Of a stretch of 59,297 bases of DNA, positions 39,401 through 48,349 are shown piece after piece. The DNA comes from Candidatus Saccharimonadota bacterium. Its GTDB lineage: Bacteria; Patescibacteriota; Saccharimonadia; Saccharimonadales; Saccharimonadaceae. The stretch is taken from NCBI GenBank assembly GCA_017556795.1, contig JAFYLZ010000002.1:1-59297 (forward strand), written 5' to 3'. Position numbers and translations under genes: made by a program. The notes beneath the pieces were generated by a model, which searched no databases, was not told where the DNA came from, and saw only the letters and a list, made by a program, of their open reading frames with translations. Position 1 is the stretch's first letter. Each line of letters opens with the position of its first letter.

Positions 39401-41011
39401 TTAATAGGCGCCCATGTCTGGGTTGGCAGTTTCTGGCTTTGGAATATCAACAATGAGTGCGCCCATCGTGATAGCCGTAGCGGCAATCGAAACAGCGTTT
39501 TTGACAGCTTCTTTGGTGACCTTGGCCGGATCAATGATGCCGGATTTTTTAAGTTCAATCAGGCCCTCTTCCGGCTTCATGACATTGATGCCGAAGCCTG
39601 GTTTGGCTTTTTCAACTTCGGAAAGGAGCGCCTGAGCGTTGAGGCCGGCGTTTTCCATGATATGGACAAACGGAGTTTTGAGAGCGTTTTTAACAATGCG
39701 AGTACCGTCGTCGTTGCCTTTGAGAGTGTCTGCAAGGTTGACAAGTGTAACGCCACCACCAGCGACGATGCCTTCGGCGAGGGCAGCTTTGGTGGCAGCC
39801 ACAGCGTCGTCGACGCGGAATTTCTTCTCGTCGATTTCGGTTTCGGTAGCACCACCGACCTTGATCAAAGCGACTTTGCCAGAGAGTGCAGCGGCGCGTT
39901 TTTCAAATTCTTCACGTTCGTAGTCGGATTTAGCCAAGCTAGCAAGATTGCGAATGAGGGCGATGCGGTCTTTGACGGCTTTTTCGGAGCCAGCACCTTT
40001 GATAATTGTAGTGCCGTCTTTTTCGGCGATAACTTTGGCAGCTGAACCAAGTACTTCAAGGCCAACTTCCTCGATTTTGAGGCCCTTATCGGCAGAAACG
40101 ACCGTAGCATCAGTGAGGATAGCGATATCTTCCATAATTTCCTTGCGGCGATCGCCAAAGGATGGGGCTTTAAGAACGAGTGAATTAAAGACGCCTTTGA
40201 GCTTATTCAACACAAGGAGCGACAAAGCTTCGCCTTCGACTTCTTCGGCGATAATGACGAGATCTTTTTTGCCAGCGGCGGCGCATTTTTCGAGCAATGG
40301 TAAGATGTCGTTTGCGGCAGAAAGTTTTTGAGCGGTGACGAGAATGAGTGGCTTATCAAATACAGCTTCTTGACGGTTAACATCCGTCACAAAGAAAGCG
40401 GATGAATAGCCTTTGTCATAGCTAAAGCCTTCGACGATTTCCTGTTCCATTTCGAGGCTTTGGCCAGCTTCAACGGTAACCACGCCATCTTTGCCAATTT
40501 TAGAAATAACTTCGGCGATGAGGTTGCCAATTTTTTCGTCGCCAGCAGAGATGGTGGCAACTTCGGCAACTTTACTATCGTCGCCAGCGATTTTTTCGGC
40601 GGCTTTGTCGATGCCTTTGATGATTTCGGCACCGGCTTTTTCGATGCCTTTTCGAAGCTCCATTGGATTAACGCCAGCAGCGATTAGCTTGTTGGCTTCG
40701 TTCAAAATATTGTAAGTAAGAACGGTGACGGTAGTGGTACCATCGCCAGCAACTTTGTTGAGTTTTTGCGCGGCGGTTTTGATGAGTTTGGCACCGATAG
40801 CTTCGCCGAGTTTATCATCGGTGTTTTCGAGCTCAACGGCCTCGGCGACGGTTACGCCATCATGAGTGATGACTGGTGCGCCGTATTCTTTTTCGATAAT
40901 GACGTTTTTGCCTTTTGGACCAAAGGTAACTTTGACGGCGTCGTAGAGTTGTTTAGCGCCGGCGAGTACTTTCTCGCGAGCTTCTGATTCGTAGTAGATT
41001 TTCTTTGCCAT
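39401..41011 (-). CDS. groEL: Chaperonin GroEL (60 kDa)
   Basis: 536 residues. KVTFGPKGKNVIIEKEYGAP, THDGVTVAEAVELEN, VAGDGTTTVTVLTYNI (ATP site with DGTTT), LKGVFNSLVLKAPSFGDRRKEI and VAGGGVTLVNL near the end. It forms the ring that folds proteins with GroES. The C-terminus is NPDMGAY; the Gly-Gly-Met repeat tail of most GroELs is missing. It starts 4 nt after groES. Confidence 0.98.
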   Translation of the reverse strand: MAKKIYYESEAREKVLAGAKQLYDAVKVTFGPKGKNVIIEKEYGAPVITHDGVTVAEAVELENTDDKLGEAIGAKLIKTAAQKLNKVAGDGTTTVTVLTYNILNEANKLIAAGVNPMELRKGIEKAGAEIIKGIDKAAEKIAGDDSKVAEVATISAGDEKIGNLIAEVISKIGKDGVVTVEAGQSLEMEQEIVEGFSYDKGYSSAFFVTDVNRQEAVFDKPLILVTAQKLSAANDILPLLEKCAAAGKKDLVIIAEEVEGEALSLLVLNKLKGVFNSLVLKAPSFGDRRKEIMEDIAILTDATVVSADKGLKIEEVGLEVLGSAAKVIAEKDGTTIIKGAGSEKAVKDRIALIRNLASLAKSDYEREEFEKRAAALSGKVALIKVGGATETEIDEKKFRVDDAVAATKAALAEGIVAGGGVTLVNLADTLKGNDDGTRIVKNALKTPFVHIMENAGLNAQALLSEVEKAKPGFGINVMKPEEGLIELKKSGIIDPAKVTKEAVKNAVSIAATAITMGALIVDIPKPETANPDMGAY

Positions 41012-41015
41012 ATTT

Positions 41016-41270
41016 TTACAATGTCGCTAGGACATCCTCCTCTTTTACTAAGATATAATCCGTGCCGTCGAGTTTGACTTCGGTGGTTTGGAATTCTTTA
41101 AAGATGATTTTGTCACCTTTTTTTAAGGTTTTAACTTCTGGGCCGGTGGATTCAATCACGGCATAGGCTGGTTTTTCTTTGGCAGTGCCGAGTAGGATGC
41201 CGGATTCGGTCTTTTCAAGTGGTTTTTCAATTTTGGCGACAACGTAGTCTTTCAAAGGTTTTAACGCCAT
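41016..41270 (-). CDS. groES: Co-chaperonin GroES
   Basis: 84 residues, slightly short for the family. LKPLKDYVVAKIEKPLEKTESGILL, then AYAVIESTGPEVKTLKKGDKI and DGTDYILVKEEDVLATL. The mobile loop (EKTESGILLGTAKEKP) is present. The Shine-Dalgarno AAAGGAG is upstream. Transcribed with groEL from the CIRCE-controlled promoter. Confidence 0.97.
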   Translation of the reverse strand: MALKPLKDYVVAKIEKPLEKTESGILLGTAKEKPAYAVIESTGPEVKTLKKGDKIIFKEFQTTEVKLDGTDYILVKEEDVLATL

Positions 41271-41293
41271 AATTCATCTCCTTTTCTAGTTTC

Positions 41294-41334
41294 ATTATAG
41301 CACAAATCTAGCACTGTCAAGCCATGAGTGCCAA
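41294..41334 (-). promoter_or_regulatory. groESL promoter with CIRCE (HrcA) operator
   Basis: The CIRCE inverted repeat spans 41308-41334: CTAGCACTG, 9 nt, GAGTGCCAA, matching TTAGCACTC-N9-GAGTGCTAA apart from outer bases. It overlaps the -35 TTGACA (41315-41320). The extended -10 TGCTATAAT is at 41294-41302, with a short 15-nt spacer to that -35. HrcA repression of groESL is expected. The divergent ackA promoter lies about 25 nt beyond. Confidence 0.85.
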
Positions 41335-41357
41335 CTCGCGGCATTTTCTCTCTAATG

Positions 41358-41366
41358 TGGTATAAT
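41358..41366 (+). promoter_or_regulatory. Extended -10 of ackA
   Basis: TGGTATAAT, followed by the Shine-Dalgarno AAAGGAG and the ATG at 41386. Confidence 0.6.
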
Positions 41367-41385
41367 GGGCGCAAAGGAGAAATCA

Positions 41386-42585
41386 ATGAACAACATCACA
41401 AAAATTTTTCTAGTACTTAATTCAGGCTCATCCAGCGAGAAATTTTCACTTTACGAAGGCGAGGATGAGGTCTGTTCCCTCTATTTTGAAGGTATTGAAG
41501 AAAATGGTAAGAAAAAATTCATCTGCACGATTACCCGCGCCGATGGCTCCGAAGAAAAAGTCGACAAAACTTGGGATACGCTCGACGTAGCATTTGCCGA
41601 AGCTAAGGCAATTTTCGAAAAAGAAGGTTTTATCAACGAAGCTCATCCACTTGATGGCATCTTGGTGCGCGTCGTGGCAGCTGGTAAATACTTCTCTGCA
41701 CACCACATCGTGGACGACGAAACTTTGAAAGAGCTCGAAAAAGTCCAGGTGACCAACCCACTTCACGTGCCAGGCACGATGCGTGGTATCAAAAATGCCC
41801 GCGAGACGTTTGCTGGCGTGCCAGTGCTTGTGATGTCCGACTCTGAGGCTCTTGTAAAAGATTCCCGCAAAGACATGAACTATGCTTTGCCAAAAGAATT
41901 GATTGAAGAATTCAATCTTGGCCGCTGGGGCGCACATGGCGCATCTTACGGTTTCATGATGGATCGCATTAAAGCTCTTGATATCGAAGAGAAAAAGATG
42001 GTGGTCTGCCACCTTGGTTCTGGCTGTTCAATTACCGCACTCGAAAACGGTGCTCCAGCCTACACTTCGATGGGTGAGACTCCGCTCGAAGGCTTGATGT
42101 CTTCGACCCGTACTGGTTCGATCGACCCAACGATTGGCGCTTTGCTTGGTGACAAGCTCGGTGCTGCAGAGGCTATCAAAGTTATGAACAAACAATCTGG
42201 TCTCCAGGCTCTCGCCGGTTCTAATGACATGCGCGAGATTATTGCCGGCGCTGAAGAAGGCGTGCCAGAAGCCGTGGAAGCTTACAATATGTTTGTCGAT
42301 GGCGTAGCTGGTAAGATTGGTGAGTTCGCCGCTAAGATGGGCGGCCTTGATGCTATCGTCTTTACCGCAACGATTGGTGAACGCTCAATTCCAATTCGTG
42401 GTTCAGTGATTTCTAAACTTGAGTTCATGGGCTTTAAGATTGATGACCAAATCAAGGTTGATCGTTCGGCTGGTTACACCAACATCGCTGCCGAGAATTC
42501 AAAGCCGATTTACGTAATTGCAACCAACGAAGCTGCTTACATGATTAAGAAAGCTGGTGAGTTGATCGATGAAGCAGGTCGCTGA
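41386..42585 (+). CDS. ackA: Acetate kinase
   Basis: 399 residues from ATG 41386. VLNSGSSSEKFSLY (phosphate and metal site), ARETFAGVPVLVMSDSEAL, GAHGASYGFM, CHLGSGCSITALENG, SMGETPLEGLMSSTRTGSIDP and VFTATIGERSI. It makes ATP and acetate from acetyl phosphate, a main ATP route in fermentative Patescibacteria (family knowledge). No phosphotransacetylase or phosphoketolase is next to it. The frame extends 7 codons upstream but the Shine-Dalgarno supports this start. Confidence 0.96.
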   Translation: MNNITKIFLVLNSGSSSEKFSLYEGEDEVCSLYFEGIEENGKKKFICTITRADGSEEKVDKTWDTLDVAFAEAKAIFEKEGFINEAHPLDGILVRVVAAGKYFSAHHIVDDETLKELEKVQVTNPLHVPGTMRGIKNARETFAGVPVLVMSDSEALVKDSRKDMNYALPKELIEEFNLGRWGAHGASYGFMMDRIKALDIEEKKMVVCHLGSGCSITALENGAPAYTSMGETPLEGLMSSTRTGSIDPTIGALLGDKLGAAEAIKVMNKQSGLQALAGSNDMREIIAGAEEGVPEAVEAYNMFVDGVAGKIGEFAAKMGGLDAIVFTATIGERSIPIRGSVISKLEFMGFKIDDQIKVDRSAGYTNIAAENSKPIYVIATNEAAYMIKKAGELIDEAGR

Positions 42586-43141
42586 TTCAGAGACTAAGGA
42601 AATCTTAAAAATCGCCCGGGAGAGTTTGGCTCTTCCGGGGGATTTTGTTGAGCTGGGTTGCTACGAAGGCGACACGTCGCTGCTTTTTGCCGAGCTTCTG
42701 CGCGAGACTGGCAGTGATAAAAAATTGTGGATTTATGATTCTTTCGAAGGCTTGCCGGCCAAGACGTCTGAGGATGAATCGGCGGCGGGCGAGAATTTTC
42801 AGGAGGGTGTGCTGGCCGTGACTAAGCGCGAGGTAAAACTCAGGTTTCTGCGCGCAGGGTTGCCAGTGCCAATTATTAAGAAGGCTTGGTTTAAAGATTT
42901 GACTGCGGCGGATTTGCCGGAGACGATTGCTTTGGCGTTTCTAGATGGAGATTTGTATCAATCGATTAAAGAATCGCTGGCTTTGGTAGAAGACAAAATG
43001 GCTGAAGGCGGCGTGATCGTTGTGCATGATTATAATAATCCGGAATTGCCGGGTGTAACCAAAGCCGTAGATGAATGGCTAATCAAAAAGCCATTCAAGT
43101 TAGTGCAAAAAGATAGTTTAGCGATCATAAAACTTGTTTAA
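42569..43141 (+). CDS. TylF-type SAM-dependent methyltransferase
   Basis: 190 residues. SAM-binding motif FVELGCYEGDTSLLFAELL (about 27-45), WIYDSFEGLPAKTSEDES, and ALAFLDGDLYQSIKESL (about 128-144) with the metal-binding acids, then VIVVHDYNNPELPGVTKAVDEWL. This is the macrocin O-methyltransferase (TylF) family, which often methylates sugars in glycan pathways. It overlaps ackA by 17 nt in another frame and uvrA (convergent) by 17 nt. Confidence 0.86.
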   Translation: MKQVADSETKEILKIARESLALPGDFVELGCYEGDTSLLFAELLRETGSDKKLWIYDSFEGLPAKTSEDESAAGENFQEGVLAVTKREVKLRFLRAGLPVPIIKKAWFKDLTAADLPETIALAFLDGDLYQSIKESLALVEDKMAEGGVIVVHDYNNPELPGVTKAVDEWLIKKPFKLVQKDSLAIIKLV

Positions 43142-46025
43142 GGTATTCGCCGGTTGGGGTTTTGGCGGATTTGGCGAGTTGCTCCGGAGTGCCCTGGGCA
43201 ATAATTTCGCCGCCCTTGATGCCGCCTTCTGGGCCCATGTCGATAATCCAGTCGGCGGATTTAATGACGTGAAGATTGTGCTCGATAATAATCATGGAGT
43301 TGCCGCCGTCTACGAGTTTGTTCAAAATTTTGAGCAAGCGTTTGACATCGTCGGTGTGGAGGCCGGTGGTTGGCTCGTCGAGGATGTAGAGAGTTTTGCC
43401 GGTGCTGCGACGAGCGAGCTCGGTGGCGAGCTTAATGCGCTGTGCTTCCCCGCCCGAGAAAGTGGTGGCTGGCTGGCCGAGACGAATGTAGCCAAGACCA
43501 ACTTCTTGGATAGTTTTGAGCTTTGGTGCGATAGTTGGGATGTTCTTGAAAAATTCAACGGCTTCATCGATTGTCATGTTGAGAACTTCAGAAATATCTT
43601 TGCCCTTGTATTTAATTTCGAGAGCCTCGTGGTTGTAGCGTTTGCCGTGACAGGCTGGACAAGTAACGTAAACATCAGGGAGAAAATGCATTTCGATTTT
43701 GTTAACACCGTCACCCTGACAGTTTTCACAGCGACCACCTTTAACGTTGAACGAGAAACGACCGGCTTTGTAACCGCGGATTTCGGCTTCTGGTTGAGAA
43801 GCGAAAAGTTCGCGGATGTAGTTAAATACACCAGTATAGGTAGCTGGGTTGGAACGCGGCGTGCGGCCGATTGGTGACTGATCAATAATAATGGCTTTAT
43901 TAATTTTATCGATGCCTTCAATGTTGTCGTGAGCGCCAGAAACGGTTTGGGCGCGATGGAGACGAGCGAGAAGTTCGTTAGCAAGGATGCTATTAACGAG
44001 CGTGGACTTGCCAGAGCCGGAAACACCAGAAACGACAGTCATCACGCCAAGCGGGAAATGCGCATCGATGTTTTTGAGGTTATTCTCACGCGCGCCACGC
44101 ACTACGAGCTCGTGACCCGGTTTGATCTTGCGGCGCTTTTTTGGCGTTTCGATTTTGAGTTCGCCGCTCAAATATTTACCAGTAATAGAATCTGGATTTT
44201 TCATGATTTCTTCTGGCGTGCCAGCAGCGACGAGTTTACCGCCGTGAGCGCCGGCGCCTGGACCGATATCAATAATATAGTCAGATGAAAGCATGGTGTC
44301 TTCGTCGTGTTCGACGACGAGCACGGTGTTACGTAGGTCGCGGAGGTGTTTTAACGTGGCGATAAGTTTATCGTTATCGCGTTGATGGAGGCCGATGGAT
44401 GGCTCATCCAAAACATAGAGCACGCCCTGCAGGCCGGAGCCGATCTGGGTAGCGAGACGAATACGCTGGGCTTCACCGCCAGAAAGGGTGTTGGCGGCAC
44501 GGCCAAGTTCGAGGTAGCCGAGGCCGACGTCTTTCATAAATTTGATGCGTTCACGAATTTCTTTGAGGATTGGTTCAGCGATGAGTTTTTCGGCATCAGA
44601 AAAGCCGAGGTCCTGGCCTAAGATTTCGTAAGTGGCGTCGACGTCCATTTGACACATATCGACAATGTTGAGACCGTGGACAGTGACGGCAAGCACGGCT
44701 GGTTTTAATCTGGCACCGTGACAAGTTTGGCATTCGTGCACGCGCATAAAGCGTTCAATGTCGTGTTTGGTGAAATCGGAAACTTTTGGATCATTATAGC
44801 GGCGCTCGAGCATCGGGATGACGCCTTCGTAAGTGGCTTCGTAAATGGTGCCGTCAGCAAAGCGGCCGGAACCCATGATTTTCATCTTGTATTTTTCGTC
44901 GCCCGTACCGTAAAGGATCAGGTGTTTGGTCTCTTCGGAAAGTTCGCCAATTGGCACGTGGACAGAGAAATTATGTTTGGCGCCAACGCACATGAGGCGC
45001 TTGAGCCACCAAGAATCTTGGTTGACACGGTTAAACGGACGGATGCCACCTTCGGCAATGGTAAGGTTGTTGTTAAAAACGAGTTCTGGATCGATTTCCA
45101 TGCGAGTACCAAGACCGGTACAGGTTGGACAGGCGCCTTCTGGAGCGTTAAATGAGAAGAGACGCGGAGTGAGTTCTGGGATAAGTTCGTCTGGGTGGTC
45201 TTCACAGGCGTAGCGCTGGGAGTAGGTTAAAACTTCGGTGTTGTCGGCAGAGATATTCTTCTCACCCACAGCGGTGGAAGTATCGTTGATTTTGAGCAGT
45301 TTAATAATTCCCTGGCCGAGTTCAAGCGCCTGCTCGATAGAGCCGGAAATACGTGAGTAAAGATCTGGGCTTAAAATAAAGCGGTCCACCACGAGCTCGA
45401 TGTCGTGACGTTCGTTTTTATTAAGTTCTGGGAATTCATCCAGGGCATAGACGATGCCATCCACGCGAACGCGGGCAAAGCCTTTGGAACCATATTGTTC
45501 ACTGATGTGGGCGAACTCACCCTTTTTCTGTGAAACGATTGGGGCGAGGAGCATCAATTTGGAGCCGAGCGGAAGCTTCATGACTTCGTTGACGATGTCT
45601 TCGACAGAGCGGCGAGAAACTTCTTTGTGACAAACTGGACAGTGTGGCACGCCAACGCGGGCGAACAAAAGACGGAGATAATCGTAGATTTCGGTGACGG
45701 TAGCAACGGTAGAGCGCGGGTTGCGGCTGGTGGATTTTTGGTCAATAGAAATGGCTGGGCTAAGACCGGTGATAGAGTCGACGTCCGGCTTATCCATGAC
45801 GCCAAGGAACATGCGAGCATAGGAGCTAAGTGACTCAACGTAGCGACGCTGGCCTTCGGCATAGATGGTATCAAAAGCCAGGCTGGATTTGCCCGAGCCA
45901 GAGAGGCCGGTGACAACCACCAGCTTGTCACGCGGGATATCGACGTCGAGATCCTTTAGGTTGTTCTCACGCGCACCGCGTACTTTGATATAACCACCGT
46001 CGTTAAAGACGTCTTCTTTTGTCAT
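43125..46025 (-). CDS. uvrA: Excinuclease ABC subunit A (UvrA)
   Basis: 966 residues. Two ABC ATPase modules: Walker [11 protein letters not shown] (about 39-48) and [10 protein letters not shown], signatures [17 protein letters not shown] and [15 protein letters not shown], Walker [12 protein letters not shown] and [11 protein letters not shown]. Zinc modules: CPVCHKE in the first half and CENCQGDG / [10 protein letters not shown] in the second. UvrA finds DNA damage for nucleotide excision repair. A promoter with a 17-bp palindrome over the -10 precedes it; the Shine-Dalgarno-like CGGAG is about 6 nt before the ATG. Confidence 0.98.
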   Translation of the reverse strand: MTKEDVFNDGGYIKVRGARENNLKDLDVDIPRDKLVVVTGLSGSGKSSLAFDTIYAEGQRRYVESLSSYARMFLGVMDKPDVDSITGLSPAISIDQKSTSRNPRSTVATVTEIYDYLRLLFARVGVPHCPVCHKEVSRRSVEDIVNEVMKLPLGSKLMLLAPIVSQKKGEFAHISEQYGSKGFARVRVDGIVYALDEFPELNKNERHDIELVVDRFILSPDLYSRISGSIEQALELGQGIIKLLKINDTSTAVGEKNISADNTEVLTYSQRYACEDHPDELIPELTPRLFSFNAPEGACPTCTGLGTRMEIDPELVFNNNLTIAEGGIRPFNRVNQDSWWLKRLMCVGAKHNFSVHVPIGELSEETKHLILYGTGDEKYKMKIMGSGRFADGTIYEATYEGVIPMLERRYNDPKVSDFTKHDIERFMRVHECQTCHGARLKPAVLAVTVHGLNIVDMCQMDVDATYEILGQDLGFSDAEKLIAEPILKEIRERIKFMKDVGLGYLELGRAANTLSGGEAQRIRLATQIGSGLQGVLYVLDEPSIGLHQRDNDKLIATLKHLRDLRNTVLVVEHDEDTMLSSDYIIDIGPGAGAHGGKLVAAGTPEEIMKNPDSITGKYLSGELKIETPKKRRKIKPGHELVVRGARENNLKNIDAHFPLGVMTVVSGVSGSGKSTLVNSILANELLARLHRAQTVSGAHDNIEGIDKINKAIIIDQSPIGRTPRSNPATYTGVFNYIRELFASQPEAEIRGYKAGRFSFNVKGGRCENCQGDGVNKIEMHFLPDVYVTCPACHGKRYNHEALEIKYKGKDISEVLNMTIDEAVEFFKNIPTIAPKLKTIQEVGLGYIRLGQPATTFSGGEAQRIKLATELARRSTGKTLYILDEPTTGLHTDDVKRLLKILNKLVDGGNSMIIIEHNLHVIKSADWIIDMGPEGGIKGGEIIAQGTPEQLAKSAKTPTGEYLKQVL

Positions 46026-46042
46026 ACTTACTCCGAGTTAAA

Positions 46043-46078
46043 CGTGTATATTATACACGAGATGAGGAGATTTTTCAA
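46043..46078 (-). promoter_or_regulatory. uvrA promoter with palindromic operator candidate
   Basis: TTGAAA (46073-46078), 17 nt, TATAAT (46050-46055) on the minus strand. The -10 lies inside the perfect palindrome CGTGTATATTATACACG (46043-46059). uvrA is an SOS gene in many bacteria, so a LexA-like repressor site is plausible, but the sequence is not a standard E. coli or B. subtilis LexA box. Confidence 0.6.
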
Positions 46079-46088
46079 GGGGTAGAGA

Positions 46089-46736
46089 CTACTTTTTGCC
46101 AATCCCGCCGCGAAGCCCAAGAATATGACAAAGGTCCTTCAAGGCCGTTTTGTAGCCGTCCATGATGGCGACGGTTGGACCAAAGAACTCACGAATAATT
46201 GGTTTGACGTCGGCAAGATGTGAATCACCGAGGATAATGAGACCAGGTTTGAATTTACGGAATTTCGCAAGATCGCGAGCGACAGTTTTCTCCATATACT
46301 CCCCTTGGTTGATAAGGTCGATCCACTCGTCGCAATCGAATTCTTGCGTTTTCATGCGGAGATGATAAACGAATTTGTGGTAGGCCAAAGTTTTGCGGAC
46401 CGGTTTGGTCGTAAGGATAAGGGCTCGACTGGCCGTGGTGCGCGGTTTTTGACCAAAAGAAAAGCCAGAAAATTTCTGGCTGGGATATTTTTTACGAAAA
46501 TAGGCGAGGCTCGTAGTTGAAACGAACTGATTGGCAATAATAATTGCTTCGGAATGATTGATGTAGGGGCGAAGCTTTTCTAAAGTTCTAGCTCTTGCGG
46601 TTTTGGAATTTTGGTATGGTTGCTGTGACTGTTGCCAGTCGATGACTCGTATTGTCTCGAAAATAGGTACTTCCTTTTCGATGTAGTCGGCGAAGAGTTC
46701 GCCACCGAATCCACTATCGAAAACGACAATGTGCAT
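46089..46736 (-). CDS. Glutamate racemase-like protein without catalytic cysteines
   Basis: 215 residues from ATG 46736 (Shine-Dalgarno GAAAGGAAG). VVFDSGFGGELFADYI (about 4-19) is the MurI/Asp-Glu racemase start. The two catalytic-cysteine motifs are replaced: AIIIANQFVSTTSLAYFRKK where MurI has ACNTAST-SL, and LIILGDSHLADVKPII where MurI has GCTHxPLL. A racemase needs both cysteines, so enzymatic racemisation is unlikely. It may be a regulatory or binding homologue. Upstream in-frame codons to 46817 are not used. Confidence 0.65.
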   Translation of the reverse strand: MHIVVFDSGFGGELFADYIEKEVPIFETIRVIDWQQSQQPYQNSKTARARTLEKLRPYINHSEAIIIANQFVSTTSLAYFRKKYPSQKFSGFSFGQKPRTTASRALILTTKPVRKTLAYHKFVYHLRMKTQEFDCDEWIDLINQGEYMEKTVARDLAKFRKFKPGLIILGDSHLADVKPIIREFFGPTVAIMDGYKTALKDLCHILGLRGGIGKK

Positions 46737-46803
46737 TTTTCTTCCTTTCTCTCCACCAAGAGAAAAATAGCATGTCGCTTCATGCAAAACAACCAGAATT
46801 TTC

Positions 46804-46832
46804 GAGAAATGAGACAAAATGTCTCATTTCTC
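46804..46832. promoter_or_regulatory. Perfect 29-bp inverted repeat between divergent genes
   Basis: GAGAAATGAGACA (46804-46816), AAA, TGTCTCATTTCTC (46820-46832): 13-bp perfect arms. It lies about 25 nt upstream of the gtrA -10 (46857-46865) and 35 nt upstream of a candidate -10 (TGCTATTTT, 46764-46772) of the racemase-like gene. Being between divergent genes it is not a terminator; a repressor or activator site acting on both is likely. Confidence 0.65.
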
Positions 46833-46856
46833 ACAAAAAAGTCCAAAAAATGACCA

Positions 46857-46865
46857 TGTTATAAT
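46857..46865 (+). promoter_or_regulatory. Extended -10 box (leaderless gtrA-like gene)
   Basis: TGTTATAAT, 7 nt before the ATG at 46873. Confidence 0.55.
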
Positions 46866-46872
46866 AAAAAAT

Positions 46873-47370
46873 ATGGAAAAAGAAGCTAAAAAGTCTGGTT
46901 CGACAAAATCTTCGACGAGAGTTGGAAAATACGTCGTAATCGGAGCGGCTTTAGCAGTTTTTAACTTTGCAGTATACACGTTGCTAGCACAACTGCTGTT
47001 TAAAAATAACGACTGGCTCTGGCTGGATTCGGCAATTGCGTGCGCGGCGACGGCGATATTAGCATATATTCTGCATTCAAAAATCACCTGGAAAGAACGT
47101 CCAGTCTCGAAACGCGGCGTAGCAATGTTTTTCTTATGGAATGGGATTCTGGCCTTCGCGATTAGCCCATTTTTCACTTGGGTTTTCGGGTTAATAAAGC
47201 CGTTATATGGGTTTGTTTTTGATGTCTCGGCAATGATACATTTGCCATTTGACTATTCTTTTGTAGAAAGTACTGGAATTTTCATACTAACCACAGTAGT
47301 AATTATGATCTTAAATTATCTCTTTTATGACCGCTTAGTTTTTGGCGGCCAAAAATCTTCTAAGAAATAA
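46873..47370 (+). CDS. GtrA family membrane protein
   Basis: 165 residues from ATG 46873. Four membrane segments: GKYVVIGAALAVFNFAVYTLLAQLLF, AIACAATAILAYILHSKITWKER, the segment around FFLWNGILAFAISPFF and the final TTVVIMILNYLFYDRLVF. The (L/I)NFxxYDRxVF-type ending and HSKITW loop are typical of GtrA, which helps flip or transfer polyprenyl-linked sugars. Upstream in-frame codons to 46819 lie within the inverted-repeat region and are not used. It ends 11 nt inside the convergent GT2 gene. Confidence 0.87.
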   Translation: MEKEAKKSGSTKSSTRVGKYVVIGAALAVFNFAVYTLLAQLLFKNNDWLWLDSAIACAATAILAYILHSKITWKERPVSKRGVAMFFLWNGILAFAISPFFTWVFGLIKPLYGFVFDVSAMIHLPFDYSFVESTGIFILTTVVIMILNYLFYDRLVFGGQKSSKK

Positions 47371-48349
47371 ATCCGTAGATTTTCCACGCGGCAGAAAAGA
47401 TGGTTTTGCCAAGTTTAAGAGTGATGAGGGCAAGTTTGTCGCGTTTGGTAGCTTCCGGGTTACCGCTAAGCCAAGCTTTGTGCTCCAAGACATAGTTTCT
47501 TTGTTCGTCCCAAATGGCTTTTTCGCGTTCGGAAAGTTTACCGGCGCTTGCGAGCATGCGCAGGATTGAGAAGCGAGCATGCAAGCGGCGGAGGTTGGTG
47601 GTGTTTTTAAGATCCTCAAATACAGCGTCGATATCGTCGCACATTTGGTCAGTAAGAATAATAAGATCTAGTCGCTCTGCGCTAAATCTTTTATGACCGG
47701 CTGAGTCTTCCCTCATGCGATAGTAATATTTAGATTTTGAACCATAGGCGATGCGGGAACCTTTTTTATAGGCATTAATAAATAATTTGTAAGTAGTGCC
47801 AACATCTTCGTGCAACATACCTTCTGGGAAAGCAACGTCATTAAATAGGTCTTTTTCATATAGTTTGACCGTAGTCTGAAGATTAAATCCTTGTTCGTTC
47901 AGCATGCACTTAAGCCCGTCTTCAACATTGAGTGTGCGCGTTTTATGGGTACCATTATTGAAATCTTTTTGTTTGTCGCCGCAAGACTCAATATGAGAAC
48001 AAGCTGAAATACTAATGTTGGAATCTTTTTTAATCAATTCGTATAAATATTGAACTGCATCGTCTGCGAAAAAGTCATCTGGATCCAAAAAAGTTAGATA
48101 TTTGCCGGTGGCTTTTTTAATGCCGGCGTTCCTCGCGGCTGAAACGCCACCGTTTTCTTGGTCCACAATGACGACTCGTTCGTCCGCCATAGCAATTCCT
48201 TTCAATAAGTCGAGGGAGTTGTCGGTGGAACCGTCGTTCACGAAAATTAATTCCAAATTAGAATAGGTTTGGCGCTTGAGCGAACCATAGCAGTCTTTAA
48301 GAAAGCTACTCGAATTATAGACTGGTATAATAACTGAAATTTTATCCAT
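47360..48349 (-). CDS. GT2 family glycosyltransferase
   Basis: 329 residues. GT-A domain: ISVIIPVYNSSSFLKDC, LIFVNDGSTDNSLDLL, VVIVDQENGGVSAARNAGIK, GKYLTFLDPDDFFADDAVQYL with the DxDD metal motif. The C-terminal half (CMLNEQGFNLQTTVKLYEK, YYYRMREDSAGHKRF) is of the EpsJ/CpsJ type. Adds a sugar to a surface polymer; donor unknown. It starts 8 nt inside the upstream GT2 gene. Confidence 0.92.
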   Translation of the reverse strand: MDKISVIIPVYNSSSFLKDCYGSLKRQTYSNLELIFVNDGSTDNSLDLLKGIAMADERVVIVDQENGGVSAARNAGIKKATGKYLTFLDPDDFFADDAVQYLYELIKKDSNISISACSHIESCGDKQKDFNNGTHKTRTLNVEDGLKCMLNEQGFNLQTTVKLYEKDLFNDVAFPEGMLHEDVGTTYKLFINAYKKGSRIAYGSKSKYYYRMREDSAGHKRFSAERLDLIILTDQMCDDIDAVFEDLKNTTNLRRLHARFSILRMLASAGKLSEREKAIWDEQRNYVLEHKAWLSGNPEATKRDKLALITLKLGKTIFSAAWKIYGFIS

